From Cellulomonas septica (GTDB lineage: Bacteria; Actinomycetota; Actinomycetes; Actinomycetales; Cellulomonadaceae), in NCBI RefSeq assembly GCF_012396155.1, contig NZ_JAAXOY010000001.1, positions 1 to 64,000 on the forward strand: a stretch of DNA of 64,000 nt. The letters are read 5' to 3'. The translations under genes and the position numbers were made by a program. Positions 25,263 to 34,972 of this stretch are shown here, in pieces. The notes beneath the pieces are model-generated. The model was not told where the DNA came from. It ran no database searches and saw only the letters and a program-made list of their open reading frames with translations. Position 1 is the stretch's first letter. Each line of letters starts with the position of its first letter.

Positions 25263-28216
25263 CCGCGTCATCTGCGCGATCGGAGACGGCTCGGGACACC
25301 CACGACGTCGTCCGCGCGCTCGCTGCCGTAGCGACCCTGGCGGCGTTCGTCTTCGGAGTGCCGTTGGCGCTTGTCGCCCTGGCCCCCTCCTACGTACCGG
25401 GCGGGGCCTTCGCAGCGTCCGAGAGCCCGGCCGACCTCGTCACGCGTCCGGACGACGGCGCGCTCCTCCTGCTCGTGCTCGCCGCCGCGGCGTGGCTCGC
25501 GTGGCTCGCCTTCACTGCATCGGTCGTCGTCGAGGTCGTCGCGAGCCTCAAGCGGGCGGCATCACCGCGGTTGCCCGGCCTGCCAGGGGTGCAACGCGTG
25601 GCCGCGAGGCTCGTCGCGTCGGTGTGGCTGCTGGGCTCGGTCGGCTCCGGAGTGGCCGCGCTTGGAACGCCGGCCCTCGCGTCGCCGGCGACGCTGGCGT
25701 CCGCGCCGGTGGTACCGCACGGGCCAGCCGATGGTGAGCGACCGCCGCTGAGTCCCGAGCCTGAGTCTGTGCCTGAGCCCGCGGTCGACGCTGGGGTCAC
25801 GCCCACCACCGGACCGATCGTCCGCGTCGAGAGGGGCGACACCCTGTGGAGCCTGGCCGAACGCCACCTGGGCAACGGTGCGCGGTACGTCGAGATCCGG
25901 GACCTCAACGCAGGCCGCCTGCAGGCCGATGGTCGGACGTTCGAGGACGCTGACTGGATCCTGCCCGGCTGGACGCTTGAGCTCCCGAGCGATGCGGTGG
26001 GCGTGCAGCCCGCACCCGGGGCTCCCGCACACGAGGCGGCAGCGACCGTCACCGTCGAACAGGGCGACACTCTCTGGGACCTCGCGGCCGAGCACCTTGG
26101 CGACGGTGGGCGCTACGGCGAGATCCTCGACGCGAACCGCGGGACCACTCAGCGCGACGGCACCACGTTGACGGACCCCGACCTGATCAGGCCCGGGTGG
26201 GTCCTGCAGATGCCCGGCATGGACGCTGCCCTCCCGGCAGCCGAAGCCGAAATCACCTCGCCGGCCGCGACGTCAGAACCGGTGCGCCCGAGCGCGGCCA
26301 CTGGGAGTCAGACGCCGGCCGTCGGGTCGCCTCTCGAGGAGACTGCCACGCCAGACGCCGAGCTGAGCGATGCCGCAACAGCACCCGCTCTGGCGGACCT
26401 CGCGGCAGGCGCAGGTCGGGATCAGGGCACCACTGACCAACCTGGAGAGGCGAACCAGCAGCTCTGGTACCTCGGGCTGACCGCGCTCGGTGCAGCCGGT
26501 GTCGTGGCAGAGATCGTCCGGCGCCGCCGCCTCCAGCACCGAGCGCGCCGGCCAGGTGAGCTCATCCCGATGCCGACTCCGGATTCCGGAGCGGCTGCCG
26601 CCGAGCGCTCGCTCCGGGCGGCACCGGCGCCGGTGAGCCCGGCAGCCCTCAAGGTCGCGCTCGCGAACCTCGGATGTCGGTGCTTCGACGCCGGACTCGA
26701 CCTCCCACGGATCGGCGCGATGCTCCTCGACGAGCACTCCCTGACCGTGCTCCTGACGGAAGACTTCGTGCAGCCCGTTACCCCGTTCGTCGCGGTCGAC
26801 AGCCGCACGTGGCGGGCGGCGACCGCGGACATCGCGGCGGAGCGTCCGATGGAGGACAGCGAGCAGTCCGTCCCGCACCCTCTCGTCGTCGTCCTTGGTC
26901 ATACGGAGTCGCAGACGCTGCTCGTGAACCTCGAGGCAGCGGGCACGCTCGTCGTCACCGGGCAGACTCACGTCCAGGACGTCGTGCGAGCGCTGCTCGT
27001 CGAGCTTGCGACGTCTCCGCTCTCCAGCGACGTGACCGTCGTCGTCGACTCCGAGTGGTCGCGGCTGGCCGAGGTCTTCGAGGCACATCGGATGCGCGGG
27101 CGACACGACGACGCCGAACGGCAGACCCTCGCGCGACGCGTCGCGCACCACCTCACGGCGACCGGCGTCGACGACGTCCTCCAAGCACGGGGAGATCGCC
27201 ATGCGGGCGACTCCAGCATGCCGATCGTGTTTGCGGAGCACGAGGCAGTGGGCACGGAGTGCGCGCCGTGGAGCGGTACCGCGCTGGTCACGACAGACAG
27301 CGCAGCCGCCGGATGGCGGCTCGACATCTCGCCTGAGGGCGAGGCAACACTCGTGCCCTGGGAGATCCGGTTCCGCCCTCAGCGACTCGACGCTGCCACG
27401 ACCGAGCGCCTCCATGAACTGCTTCTGACGTCCGTACCGCCGGCACCGGCGGGGGTAGCACCAGGTCCGGGCGGGGACCCGCTCGACCTCCTGAGGGAGC
27501 CGCCAGAAACGGCGGTCGCCCGGAGCTCTGATGAGAACGCCGATCCGGTACTCGTCCGCGTGCTCGGCCACGTGGAGATCGAAGGCCTGCGGACGCCAAC
27601 AGACAGTCTCAGCCCGAGGATGACCGAACTCATCGTCTACCTCGCCCTTCACGGACCTGCGACCGGCGCCGAGCTGGACGACGTGCTGTGGGCCGGCGCG
27701 AGGATCAGCGCCGGAACTCGAAACGCACTCGTCTACAGGACGAGGCAGAAGGTCGGCGAAGAAGTGCTCCCCCTCGTGGGACCGGACGGGATGTACCGGC
27801 TGGGCCACGAGGTGGACTGCGATTGGCAGAGGTTCCAACGCTTCGCCAACGAAGCCGCCGGCGCTTCGGGCGATGCCCGCGTCGACCTCTTGCGCGGTGC
27901 GCTCGACCTCGTCCGCGACACGCCATTCAAGGGCGTCGCCGGAACACAGTTCGCCTGGGCTGACCCGGACATCGAACGGATGTCGAGCACGATTGCCGAC
28001 GCATCGCTCGCCCTTGCTCAGGCGCTCACGGGCGAGCACCGGGACCGCGAGGCCCTCGACGTCGCGTTGCGAGGACTCATGGCCGAGCCGTTTTCGCGCC
28101 CCCTGCAGGATCTCGTGGTGCAGACGACCGCCGCGACGAGCGGCGTGGAGCAAGCCCGGGCGCGCCAGAGGCAGTTTGTGGCTCGGAACTCGGACCTCGA
28201 TCCTGAACAGCTCTAG
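25259..28216 (+). CDS. Membrane LysM protein with C-terminal BTAD regulator domain
   Basis: A 985-aa protein. It has three hydrophobic segments (about 18-42, 68-95 and 117-137), two LysM peptidoglycan-binding domains (about 187-240 and 262-318, each with RVERGDTLWSLA/TVEQGDTLWDLA), a membrane segment near 401-420, a cytoplasmic middle region, then a winged-helix-like domain (from about 764) and a bacterial transcriptional activator domain of TPR-like helices (about 860-980). This places peptidoglycan binding outside and a SARP-like regulatory region inside. Such proteins occur in actinobacterial Tad clusters; whether it regulates transcription is unknown. Confidence 0.9.
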   Translation: MTASSARSETARDTHDVVRALAAVATLAAFVFGVPLALVALAPSYVPGGAFAASESPADLVTRPDDGALLLLVLAAAAWLAWLAFTASVVVEVVASLKRAASPRLPGLPGVQRVAARLVASVWLLGSVGSGVAALGTPALASPATLASAPVVPHGPADGERPPLSPEPESVPEPAVDAGVTPTTGPIVRVERGDTLWSLAERHLGNGARYVEIRDLNAGRLQADGRTFEDADWILPGWTLELPSDAVGVQPAPGAPAHEAAATVTVEQGDTLWDLAAEHLGDGGRYGEILDANRGTTQRDGTTLTDPDLIRPGWVLQMPGMDAALPAAEAEITSPAATSEPVRPSAATGSQTPAVGSPLEETATPDAELSDAATAPALADLAAGAGRDQGTTDQPGEANQQLWYLGLTALGAAGVVAEIVRRRRLQHRARRPGELIPMPTPDSGAAAAERSLRAAPAPVSPAALKVALANLGCRCFDAGLDLPRIGAMLLDEHSLTVLLTEDFVQPVTPFVAVDSRTWRAATADIAAERPMEDSEQSVPHPLVVVLGHTESQTLLVNLEAAGTLVVTGQTHVQDVVRALLVELATSPLSSDVTVVVDSEWSRLAEVFEAHRMRGRHDDAERQTLARRVAHHLTATGVDDVLQARGDRHAGDSSMPIVFAEHEAVGTECAPWSGTALVTTDSAAAGWRLDISPEGEATLVPWEIRFRPQRLDAATTERLHELLLTSVPPAPAGVAPGPGGDPLDLLREPPETAVARSSDENADPVLVRVLGHVEIEGLRTPTDSLSPRMTELIVYLALHGPATGAELDDVLWAGARISAGTRNALVYRTRQKVGEEVLPLVGPDGMYRLGHEVDCDWQRFQRFANEAAGASGDARVDLLRGALDLVRDTPFKGVAGTQFAWADPDIERMSSTIADASLALAQALTGEHRDREALDVALRGLMAEPFSRPLQDLVVQTTAATSGVEQARARQRQFVARNSDLDPEQL

Positions 28217-28275
28217 CGGACCGGCGGAGTTCGCCTCACCTCTTGCGGGCGAGCTGTACCTCCTCGAGCGGCACG

Positions 28276-29079
28276 TCAGCGGCGTCGAGCGGGCTCACGG
28301 CCGGCCATCGCTTCGTCGATCGCGGGCCGCTGCAGAGGTGATCGTGCGCGCGTCCGTGCGCGGCCGTGGCTGATGACAGCGACGCCCGCCAGGATGCTGA
28401 AGGCGGCCCAGATCTGGGGCTGCGTCAGCCCGAGCAGGACGTGCTCGTTGAGGCGCAGAAGTTCAACCAGGAACCGCGCGACACCCGACAGGACCAGGTA
28501 CGCACCGAGGAGCTCGAGCTCTGGCCGCCATCGTCGCTGGAGCGCCCAGAGCACTGCGGCGATCGCCACCGCGGCGAGCGCCTCGTAGAGCGGTGTGGGA
28601 TGCACTGGCACGTCGGTTGCCACGGTCGCGTCAGGCAGCGCAGCGCCCCACGGCAGCGTCGTCGGCTTGCCGTAGGTGCCGTCCCCCGACAGCCAGCACC
28701 CCACACGGCCGACGCCGTATGCAAGCGTCAGCGGTATCACCGCGGCATCGACGACTACCGCGGTCGGCAGGTGCCTGCGGCGGGCGACGACCAAGAAGGA
28801 TGCGACCCCACCCACCAGTCCGCCGTACCACGTGAAGCCAGAGCCCCCGAGATGGTGCCATGTCACCTCGTCGGCGTGCTCGAGCAGGAAGTAGACCTTC
28901 GCACCGACGAAACCCCAGATCGTCGCCCACATCACGAGCGCGTGAGCATCGTCCCGACGAAGCCCGCGATGGGTGAAAGCCCGGCCGAGCACATACGCGG
29001 CGAGGAGCGCCGCGACCGCCTTGCTCACCCCGTACGACTGGACGTCGACGCCGAAGATCGAGAAGAGAACTGGCTGCAC
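28276..29079 (-). CDS. lgt: Prolipoprotein diacylglyceryl transferase-like protein
   Basis: About 267 residues, seven hydrophobic segments, with Lgt hallmarks: GFTWYGGLVGG, GRVGCWLSGDGTYG and HPTPLYEAL. Lgt transfers diacylglycerol to the lipobox cysteine. The GTG at 29079 with AAAGGA upstream is the better start. It is the only minus-strand gene inside the transfer region. The element encodes many lipoproteins and also an lspA (42629-43177), so this is probably an accessory copy besides the host gene. Confidence 0.88.
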   Translation of the reverse strand: MQPVLFSIFGVDVQSYGVSKAVAALLAAYVLGRAFTHRGLRRDDAHALVMWATIWGFVGAKVYFLLEHADEVTWHHLGGSGFTWYGGLVGGVASFLVVARRRHLPTAVVVDAAVIPLTLAYGVGRVGCWLSGDGTYGKPTTLPWGAALPDATVATDVPVHPTPLYEALAAVAIAAVLWALQRRWRPELELLGAYLVLSGVARFLVELLRLNEHVLLGLTQPQIWAAFSILAGVAVISHGRARTRARSPLQRPAIDEAMAGREPARRR

Positions 29080-29329
29080 CTCAGAGTCCTTTCGTCGTCG
29101 GCAGAGGAGGGCTCCGCGCGACGCCCACGGCGTCCGTGAGCACTGCCGATCCTCGAGCTGCAGCACCGCCGTCCCGATCTTCTTGCCGTCAAGATTTGGT
29201 CAACAGGAGGACCGAACGCGTTGACGCGACCAAGCAGCGCTTCACAGGCCGCCAGGTCGTTGACGGCTTAGTCGGAACTTCACCAAGCCTCGACCGAGCG
29301 AGATGTGGAACCGCTCCACGATGGGCGCC

Positions 29330-29725
29330 ATGACCGATGTCGAAGCCCGCGTTCGAGCCGACTCGGCCCCCGAGCGCCCGCCAGCGACGGCCGGCCGGCT
29401 GCGCGCGGTGTGGACCGCAGTCTCGGGAGCCATGGGCTTCGTCGCGGGTCTGGCTCCGCACGTCCTCCACCACGTCGGGCCACTGATCGGTACGGCTCTC
29501 GTCGCGGGTGCTGGAGGAACCGTGGTGTTCGCCGTCATCGGGCTGGCCGCGTCCATCCCCTTCCTGCTCCGCCTACGTCGGCGCTTCCGCTCCTGGTGGG
29601 CTCCGGGAGTCGCTCTGGCCGTGTCCGGAATCGCCTTCGCTCTGTCGACCGTGGTGATAGGGCCGCTGATCAGCGAACAGCCCTCGGCTCCCACAACCCC
29701 CGCGGAGCACGCCCAGCATCACTAG
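29330..29725 (+). CDS. Small membrane protein with His-rich motif
   Basis: A 131-aa protein with three predicted membrane segments, a HVLHHVGPLIGTALVAG motif in the first and a His-rich C-terminal tail (HAQHH). Similar small proteins occur in actinobacterial metal-resistance clusters, but I cannot assign a function. In-frame starts at 29303 and 29321 exist; 29330 gives a compact N-terminus. Confidence 0.7.
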   Translation: MTDVEARVRADSAPERPPATAGRLRAVWTAVSGAMGFVAGLAPHVLHHVGPLIGTALVAGAGGTVVFAVIGLAASIPFLLRLRRRFRSWWAPGVALAVSGIAFALSTVVIGPLISEQPSAPTTPAEHAQHH

Positions 29726-29905
29726 CGGTGGCCGCAACGGAGAACGGCGGATCGAGTCCCCGAGCCGCGTCCGATCGGCAGGGTCTCGCCCGCTGGCGCC
29801 CGTGTCCGAGCAGAAAGCACGAGCGAAGGAGCATTCGGCACCGCGGCAGGCCGGTCAGATGCGGGCGTTCGTTGCCCCCGGTCCCCGCGAAGCCCGAGAC
29901 ACGGA

Positions 29906-30718
29906 ATGGGACGACACAGCGCAGGACGGCCGACGGCCGTGCACGGGCGGGACGGACAAGACGAGCGGCACAGCACGCCACGACGCAGAACACCGTCCCG
30001 CCTCGTAGCGCCGGCCAAGGTCGCCGTGGCGGTCACTCTGGCGACGTCGCTAGGCGCAACCGTGTCGGCGCTCGCGGGCACTGGGGCGTCCGCTCGCCCG
30101 TCCACGTCCTCGGCCGGCCCCAGCACGGTCGAGGCGCTCACCTCCGAGCTTCCCGACCTCGTACCTCCTGCATCGCTTGTAGCGAGCAGCAGCGGGGACA
30201 CGAGGCGTCTCGCAGTGGGACGAGCGTCCCGCTCCTCGGCTCGGCCGGAACCGGAGGCCGACGACGGTCCTGACGCGTGTGACGGCGTCGTGACCGACCC
30301 TGGCACGAACGGTCGGGTACCTCGGTCGGAGCTGTGCGCGCTATGGCAGCGTCCGTTCGAGGACAGGGCGGATGCTGTCGTTGCCCTGTTCGCGCTCAAC
30401 GACGAATACGCCGTGGTGTTCGGCGAGCCGATCTGTCTCTCGTCGGGCTACCGGACGTATGAAGAGCAGGCCGCCCTGCGTCGCACGAAGGGGGCCGTCG
30501 CGGCTCCGGCGGGCCTGTCCAACCACGGCTGGGGGCTCGCCGTGGACCTCTGCAGCGATGCGTACACGGGTGCGCGTGGTCGCTGGCTCGCGAAGAACGC
30601 CGGGGCCTTCGGCTGGGAGAACCCCGCGTGGGCCCGGAAGGGCGGTTCCGGCTTCTACGAGCCGTGGCACTGGGAGTACGTGCCCGGACGAGACGCCATA
30701 GAAGCCACCCAGCGCTGA
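29906..30718 (+). CDS. D-alanyl-D-alanine carboxypeptidase, VanY/M15B family
   Basis: A 270-aa secreted or membrane-anchored peptidase. A long basic leader precedes a hydrophobic segment (about 35-60), then a linker, then the M15 domain with SSGYRTYEEQAALR, the zinc site LSNHGWGLAVDL and the EPWHWEY closing motif. It trims peptidoglycan stem peptides and may open the wall for the transfer machine or modify the wall. The start is uncertain (GTG at 29939 also possible). It lies between the pilus and T4SS gene sets. Confidence 0.87.
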   Translation: MGRHSAGRPTAVHGRDGQDERHSTPRRRTPSRLVAPAKVAVAVTLATSLGATVSALAGTGASARPSTSSAGPSTVEALTSELPDLVPPASLVASSSGDTRRLAVGRASRSSARPEPEADDGPDACDGVVTDPGTNGRVPRSELCALWQRPFEDRADAVVALFALNDEYAVVFGEPICLSSGYRTYEEQAALRRTKGAVAAPAGLSNHGWGLAVDLCSDAYTGARGRWLAKNAGAFGWENPAWARKGGSGFYEPWHWEYVPGRDAIEATQR

Positions 30719-30834
30719 CTTGGCGGGAAGGTCGCGCACGCGATGGACCCGGCTGCGTCGCACGTTGGGTGACCGGCCGCGCACCTCCCGACAGAGGCCG
30801 TGCCCACGGCTGAGGCGATGTGGAGGTCAGTCGA

Positions 30835-31137
30835 ATGAGCGCGCAATCCGTCTGCTGCCGCCTGGGCGACCCCGGCGTGACGCCGAACGAGAGCGGACTT
30901 CCCGGGCTCGGGGTGGCACGGGAGGTCGTCGGCGCGCTCATGACGTGGGGCCTCGTCGCGTGCGTCGCGGGCGTCATCGTGTCGGTGATCGTGTGGGCGG
31001 TCGCGAGAGGCAACGGCAACTACTCGTACGCGTCGGGCGGCAAGACCGGTGTACTCGTGTGCGCGGCGGGGGCGCTGCTGATCGGCGGCGCCAACGCGAT
31101 CGTCGCGTTCTTCTCCGGCCTGGGCGGGCAGATCTGA
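30835..31137 (+). CDS. Small integral membrane protein of the T4SS set
   Basis: A 100-aa protein with two membrane helices (about 32-58 and 75-95) and a glycine-rich loop between, the outline of DUF6112-type proteins and VirB2/TrbC-like pilins. It ends directly at the TrbL gene start. Start at 30835 follows GGAGGTCA. It is likely a structural piece of the conjugative channel. Confidence 0.78.
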   Translation: MSAQSVCCRLGDPGVTPNESGLPGLGVAREVVGALMTWGLVACVAGVIVSVIVWAVARGNGNYSYASGGKTGVLVCAAGALLIGGANAIVAFFSGLGGQI

Positions 31138-32250
31138 ATGTCCGTCGCGATTGTCGATCCATGCGTCGGCCCCATCGCCTTCGTCTGCGACGTCGCCAAC
31201 GCGACCCAAGAGGCGGCGGCCGACTACGTGCTGGGCAGCCTCGGCGCCGGCTTCGTCGAGAGTGCCGCACAGGTCGGTGAGCTGGCTGTCGCCGCGCTCG
31301 ACTCCACCACGTCCATCGACCTCGGGGTGGCGTGGTTCCGGGACAACGTCGCGGTCATCACGGCCGTCGCCCTCCCCATGATCGTCGGCTTGTTCGTCGT
31401 CCAGGTCATGGCGTCAGTGGTGCGGCGCGAGCCCGGCGGGCTCGTGCGCGCGGTCGTCGGTGTCGCGAAGGCGCTCGTCGGGTCAGTGCTGGCGCTGGCG
31501 GTGACGCAGCTCGCGCTGACGGCGGTGGACGGCGTCTGCGAGTACATCGCCCGCAGCGCGGGGACGACAGTGGCAGATGCGGCCGCGCGGTTCTTCGACT
31601 TCGCGGCGATGCTCACGTTCGCACCCGGGCTGCAGCTGCTCCTCGGATTCGCGCTGATCGTGGGTTTCTTCCTCCTGTGGGGAGTCCTGCTGTTCCGCAA
31701 GGCGGCGCTCGTGCTCGTCGCCGTCTTCGCTCCGATCGCCTTCGCAGGTTCCGTCTGGGACCAGACGCGCGTCTGGACGCGACGGTGGATCGAGGTGGTC
31801 GCCGCACTGGTGTTCTCGAAGATCGTCATCGTGGTGACGTTCGTCGTGGGCTCGTCGGCACTCGCCGGCGATGCCGGCGTCAGTGCGCCGACGCGCGTCG
31901 CCGAGGTCGGTGCAACCGGGCTGTCGGACATGCTCGTCGGCATCCTCCTGCTGGCCATCGCCGTCTGGGCGCCGTGGCTGACGTGGCGTTTCGTGCACTG
32001 GTCGGGGATGGAAGCGGCGGGTGTCATGCACAGCGCCGTCGCCGCCAACCCGATCAGTCGGGCGGCGCGGTCCGCAGCGACGACGAGCCGGCACGTGACG
32101 CAGCAGCTGGCGATGAGCGCTGCGACGTCTGGCGTCAGCGCCGCCGCTCGCGGTGCACGCGCTGCAGGGAACGGGGCACGAGTGGCGGCGCCGCAGCGGC
32201 CTAGCCCTCCCCCGCACCCCACTCCCTCGTCAGCCGGTGAGCAACCATGA
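31138..32250 (+). CDS. TrbL/VirB6-like conjugal transfer membrane protein
   Basis: A 370-aa polytopic protein with six or so membrane segments between about 75 and 290 and a Ala/Pro-rich cytoplasmic tail. The central RKAALVLVAVFAPIAFAGSVWDQTR and VVAALVFSKIVIVVTFVVG segments are typical of TrbL. It should line the inner-membrane translocation channel. It follows the small membrane gene with no gap and overlaps the next gene by four bases. Confidence 0.85.
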   Translation: MSVAIVDPCVGPIAFVCDVANATQEAAADYVLGSLGAGFVESAAQVGELAVAALDSTTSIDLGVAWFRDNVAVITAVALPMIVGLFVVQVMASVVRREPGGLVRAVVGVAKALVGSVLALAVTQLALTAVDGVCEYIARSAGTTVADAAARFFDFAAMLTFAPGLQLLLGFALIVGFFLLWGVLLFRKAALVLVAVFAPIAFAGSVWDQTRVWTRRWIEVVAALVFSKIVIVVTFVVGSSALAGDAGVSAPTRVAEVGATGLSDMLVGILLLAIAVWAPWLTWRFVHWSGMEAAGVMHSAVAANPISRAARSAATTSRHVTQQLAMSAATSGVSAAARGARAAGNGARVAAPQRPSPPPHPTPSSAGEQP

Positions 32251-33659
32251 CCTCGAGCACCGCGGCGCCGACGCGCTTCGGGCGCCGGGAGAGTCGAGGC
32301 ATCCTGCTCGGGCTCACCGCGGCTCAGCTCGGCGTCGTGGCAGTTGCGCTCGCCGTCGCCGTGGGGGCGGTCTACTCGTCGGGCGCTGCCGGACTCGTAT
32401 CGGCATCACCAGCCTGGGGGCTCCTGCTCGCGGTCGGCACCGTCAGCGTCAGCGACCGACCCCTGGTGGACTGGACGCCTGTCGCCGCCGAGTGGTGCAT
32501 CCGGAAGGCGCTCGGGCGCACGACTGCGGCGCTGTCGACGCGTGGCCGCAACTCGCACGGCGTTCTCGTTCCGGGGCTGGCCCGCCCCATCGACCTCGTT
32601 GACTGCCCGTCGGCCGGCGCGGTGCTCGCGATCGATCGAGCAGCGGGCACCGTCTGCGCCGCACTGCGTGTCGACGGCACCGGATTCCTCCTCACGGACG
32701 GCGCCACCCAGGACCACCGGGTGAGCGCGTGGGGGCGCGTGCTGGCAGCGCTCTGCCAGCAGCGAGACGTCGTGCGCGTCCAGGTGCTCGTCCGGACGCG
32801 CCCGGGCGGCATGTCACGGCCGCGCGCCTGGTGGGCGGAGCACTGCGTCCAGCACGGCGACGCCGTCACGACAGAGCTCACACGGCTCATCGACACCTCG
32901 TTCGTCGACCCGTGGGTGCACGAGGCGTTCGTCGCCGTCTCGATGAAGCTGGCTCGAGGGAGTCAGCGTGGCATGTCCTCCACCGACGTCGAGGCGACTG
33001 CCACGACCCTCAGCAACGTCGAAGCCGCCCTGGAGGCCGCTGAAATCAGGTCGTCAGGGTGGCTCGACCGTGAGCACCTGCTAGACGCGATCCGAGCGTC
33101 CTACGAACCCGGACCCAGCGGCCGGGCTGAGGGCGCCATGACGACGTCGGTAGCGACGGGTGTCGACGAGCACTGGACGCACCTCGTGACCGCTGAGGCC
33201 GTGCACGCGACGTACTGGATCGCCGAGTGGCCGCGGAGCGACGTGCATCCGGGCTTCCTCCAGCCGATGCTGCTCGAGAGCGCGGCTCGGCGGACGTTCT
33301 CCCTCACCGCAGAGCCGCTGCCGATCGCGAAGGCGCTCAGGGAGATCCGGCGCGCCAAGGCCGAGCACGCCGCTGACGCCGTGCAGCGGGCGCGACTCGG
33401 TCAGGTTGAGAGCGAGGTGACGCGCGCAGAGGTCGCGGAGCTGGCACGACGAGAGGCGGAGCTCGTCGCCGGCCATGGCGACGTCCGGTTCACGGGGCTC
33501 GTCTCGGTCTCGGCGGACGACGAGCCCGAGCTGGCCCGACGGTGCGCAGCGCTCGAGACAGCTGCGGCGCAGTCGCTGTGCGATGTGCGACGACTCGTGG
33601 GCCAGCAGGGCGCGGCGCACCTCGCCGCGTGCCTACCGCTCGCGCGAGGTGTCCTGTGA
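32247..33659 (+). CDS. SCO6880-family T4SS protein (N-terminal half of split VirB4)
   Basis: A 470-aa protein with two N-terminal membrane segments (about 25-65) and a long soluble part, matching the SCO6880/PrgI-fused type found in actinobacterial conjugation systems. It has no nucleotide-binding motif itself; the next gene supplies it. Overlap by GTGA with the following ATPase suggests equal stoichiometry. Confidence 0.8.
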   Translation: MTSSTAAPTRFGRRESRGILLGLTAAQLGVVAVALAVAVGAVYSSGAAGLVSASPAWGLLLAVGTVSVSDRPLVDWTPVAAEWCIRKALGRTTAALSTRGRNSHGVLVPGLARPIDLVDCPSAGAVLAIDRAAGTVCAALRVDGTGFLLTDGATQDHRVSAWGRVLAALCQQRDVVRVQVLVRTRPGGMSRPRAWWAEHCVQHGDAVTTELTRLIDTSFVDPWVHEAFVAVSMKLARGSQRGMSSTDVEATATTLSNVEAALEAAEIRSSGWLDREHLLDAIRASYEPGPSGRAEGAMTTSVATGVDEHWTHLVTAEAVHATYWIAEWPRSDVHPGFLQPMLLESAARRTFSLTAEPLPIAKALREIRRAKAEHAADAVQRARLGQVESEVTRAEVAELARREAELVAGHGDVRFTGLVSVSADDEPELARRCAALETAAAQSLCDVRRLVGQQGAAHLAACLPLARGVL

Positions 33660-34972
33660 CCGGGCTGCCGCGTCGCCGGCTGTTCCGCGCGACGCCGGGG
33701 CGGTACCGCCCTGGGACCCTTCGACTGCCGCCGCACCGCGCGTCGACGGCTGTCCTTGCCGGCGCCTACCCCTTCTTGGGCACCGTCCCGAGCGACGTCG
33801 GCGTCCCCGTCGGCGTCGACGCCTTAACGGGTTCGCTCTACTGCTTCGACCCGTGGGCGCTCTACGCCCGGGACGAGCTGACCAACCCGAACGTCGTCCT
33901 GGCGGGGGTGATCGGGCAGGGGAAGTCAGCCCTTGCGAAGTCGCTCGCCCTCCGGTCCATCGCTGCCGGCCGTCGGGTTTACGTCCCGGGTGACCCGAAG
34001 GGCGAGTGGGCAGCGGTCGCCGAAGCCGTCGGCGGGACGGTGATCCGCCTGGGGCCCGGGCAGCCCTCGAGGATCAACCCGCTCGACGTGTCCGCCGCAG
34101 GCGATGACGGCGCACGGGGTCGGCTGCTCGCGGCCTGCGTCGGAAGCAGCCTGCGACGCGACGTGTCGGCGCGCGAACGCGGCGCGCTCGATGCCGCCCT
34201 GAAGACCGCCGCCGCGCAGGCGGGGTGCCCGACTGTCGCCGACGTCGTCGAAAGCCTGATGACGCCCGATCGCACGGTAGCTCGGCAGGACGGCATCGCC
34301 GTCGCCGACAGGACGCTCGACGGCCGCGACGTCGCACACGCGCTGCGCCGCCTCGTCCGGGGCGATCTCGCCGGCATGTTCGACGGCCCGTCGACCGCGC
34401 GCATTTCCCCCACCTGTCCCATGGTCGTGCTCGACCTGTCGGCGCTGGGCACGGACGACGACGCTCTCGCGATCGCGATGACGTGCTCGGCCGCGTGGCT
34501 CGAGTCGACGTTCGAGGGCTCGTCCGCCAGACGCTGGGTCATCTACGACGAGGCGTGGCGCCTGATGCGCGACGTGGCGCTGGTCCGCCGCCTCCAGGCC
34601 CACTGCAAGCTGTCGCGGGCCCACGGGATCGCGAACCTGCTCGTTCTGCACCGCCTCACCGATCTCGACGCCGTCGGGAAGCGCGGCTCTGAGGCCCGGG
34701 CGCTCGCGGAAGGACTGCTCGCCGACTGCTCGACCCGGATCGTCTACCGCCAGGAGTCGGATCAGCTCGCCGCGACACAAACCGCGCTCGGCCTCACTCG
34801 GCCGGAGCGGGACCTTCTTCCGCTGCTTCCTCGCGGGACCGGCCTCTGGCGGACACCAAGCCGAGCCACGGTCGTGCACCACGTGCTTCATCCCGTGGAG
34901 CTCGACCTCATCGACACAGACCGAGCGATGCGTGACCAACCCACCGGTGGAGATGATCGCGATGCGGCATGA
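33656..34972 (+). CDS. VirB4-like conjugation ATPase
   Basis: A 438-aa ATPase with Walker A GVIGQGKSALAKSLALR (about 84-99), Walker B RRWVIYDEAWRLMRD and the downstream QSD-type segment, as in VirB4/TraC C-terminal domains. It supplies energy for channel assembly. GTG start overlaps the SCO6880-like gene. The 3' end overlaps the following DnaB-N gene. Confidence 0.9.
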   Translation: MTGLPRRRLFRATPGRYRPGTLRLPPHRASTAVLAGAYPFLGTVPSDVGVPVGVDALTGSLYCFDPWALYARDELTNPNVVLAGVIGQGKSALAKSLALRSIAAGRRVYVPGDPKGEWAAVAEAVGGTVIRLGPGQPSRINPLDVSAAGDDGARGRLLAACVGSSLRRDVSARERGALDAALKTAAAQAGCPTVADVVESLMTPDRTVARQDGIAVADRTLDGRDVAHALRRLVRGDLAGMFDGPSTARISPTCPMVVLDLSALGTDDDALAIAMTCSAAWLESTFEGSSARRWVIYDEAWRLMRDVALVRRLQAHCKLSRAHGIANLLVLHRLTDLDAVGKRGSEARALAEGLLADCSTRIVYRQESDQLAATQTALGLTRPERDLLPLLPRGTGLWRTPSRATVVHHVLHPVELDLIDTDRAMRDQPTGGDDRDAA

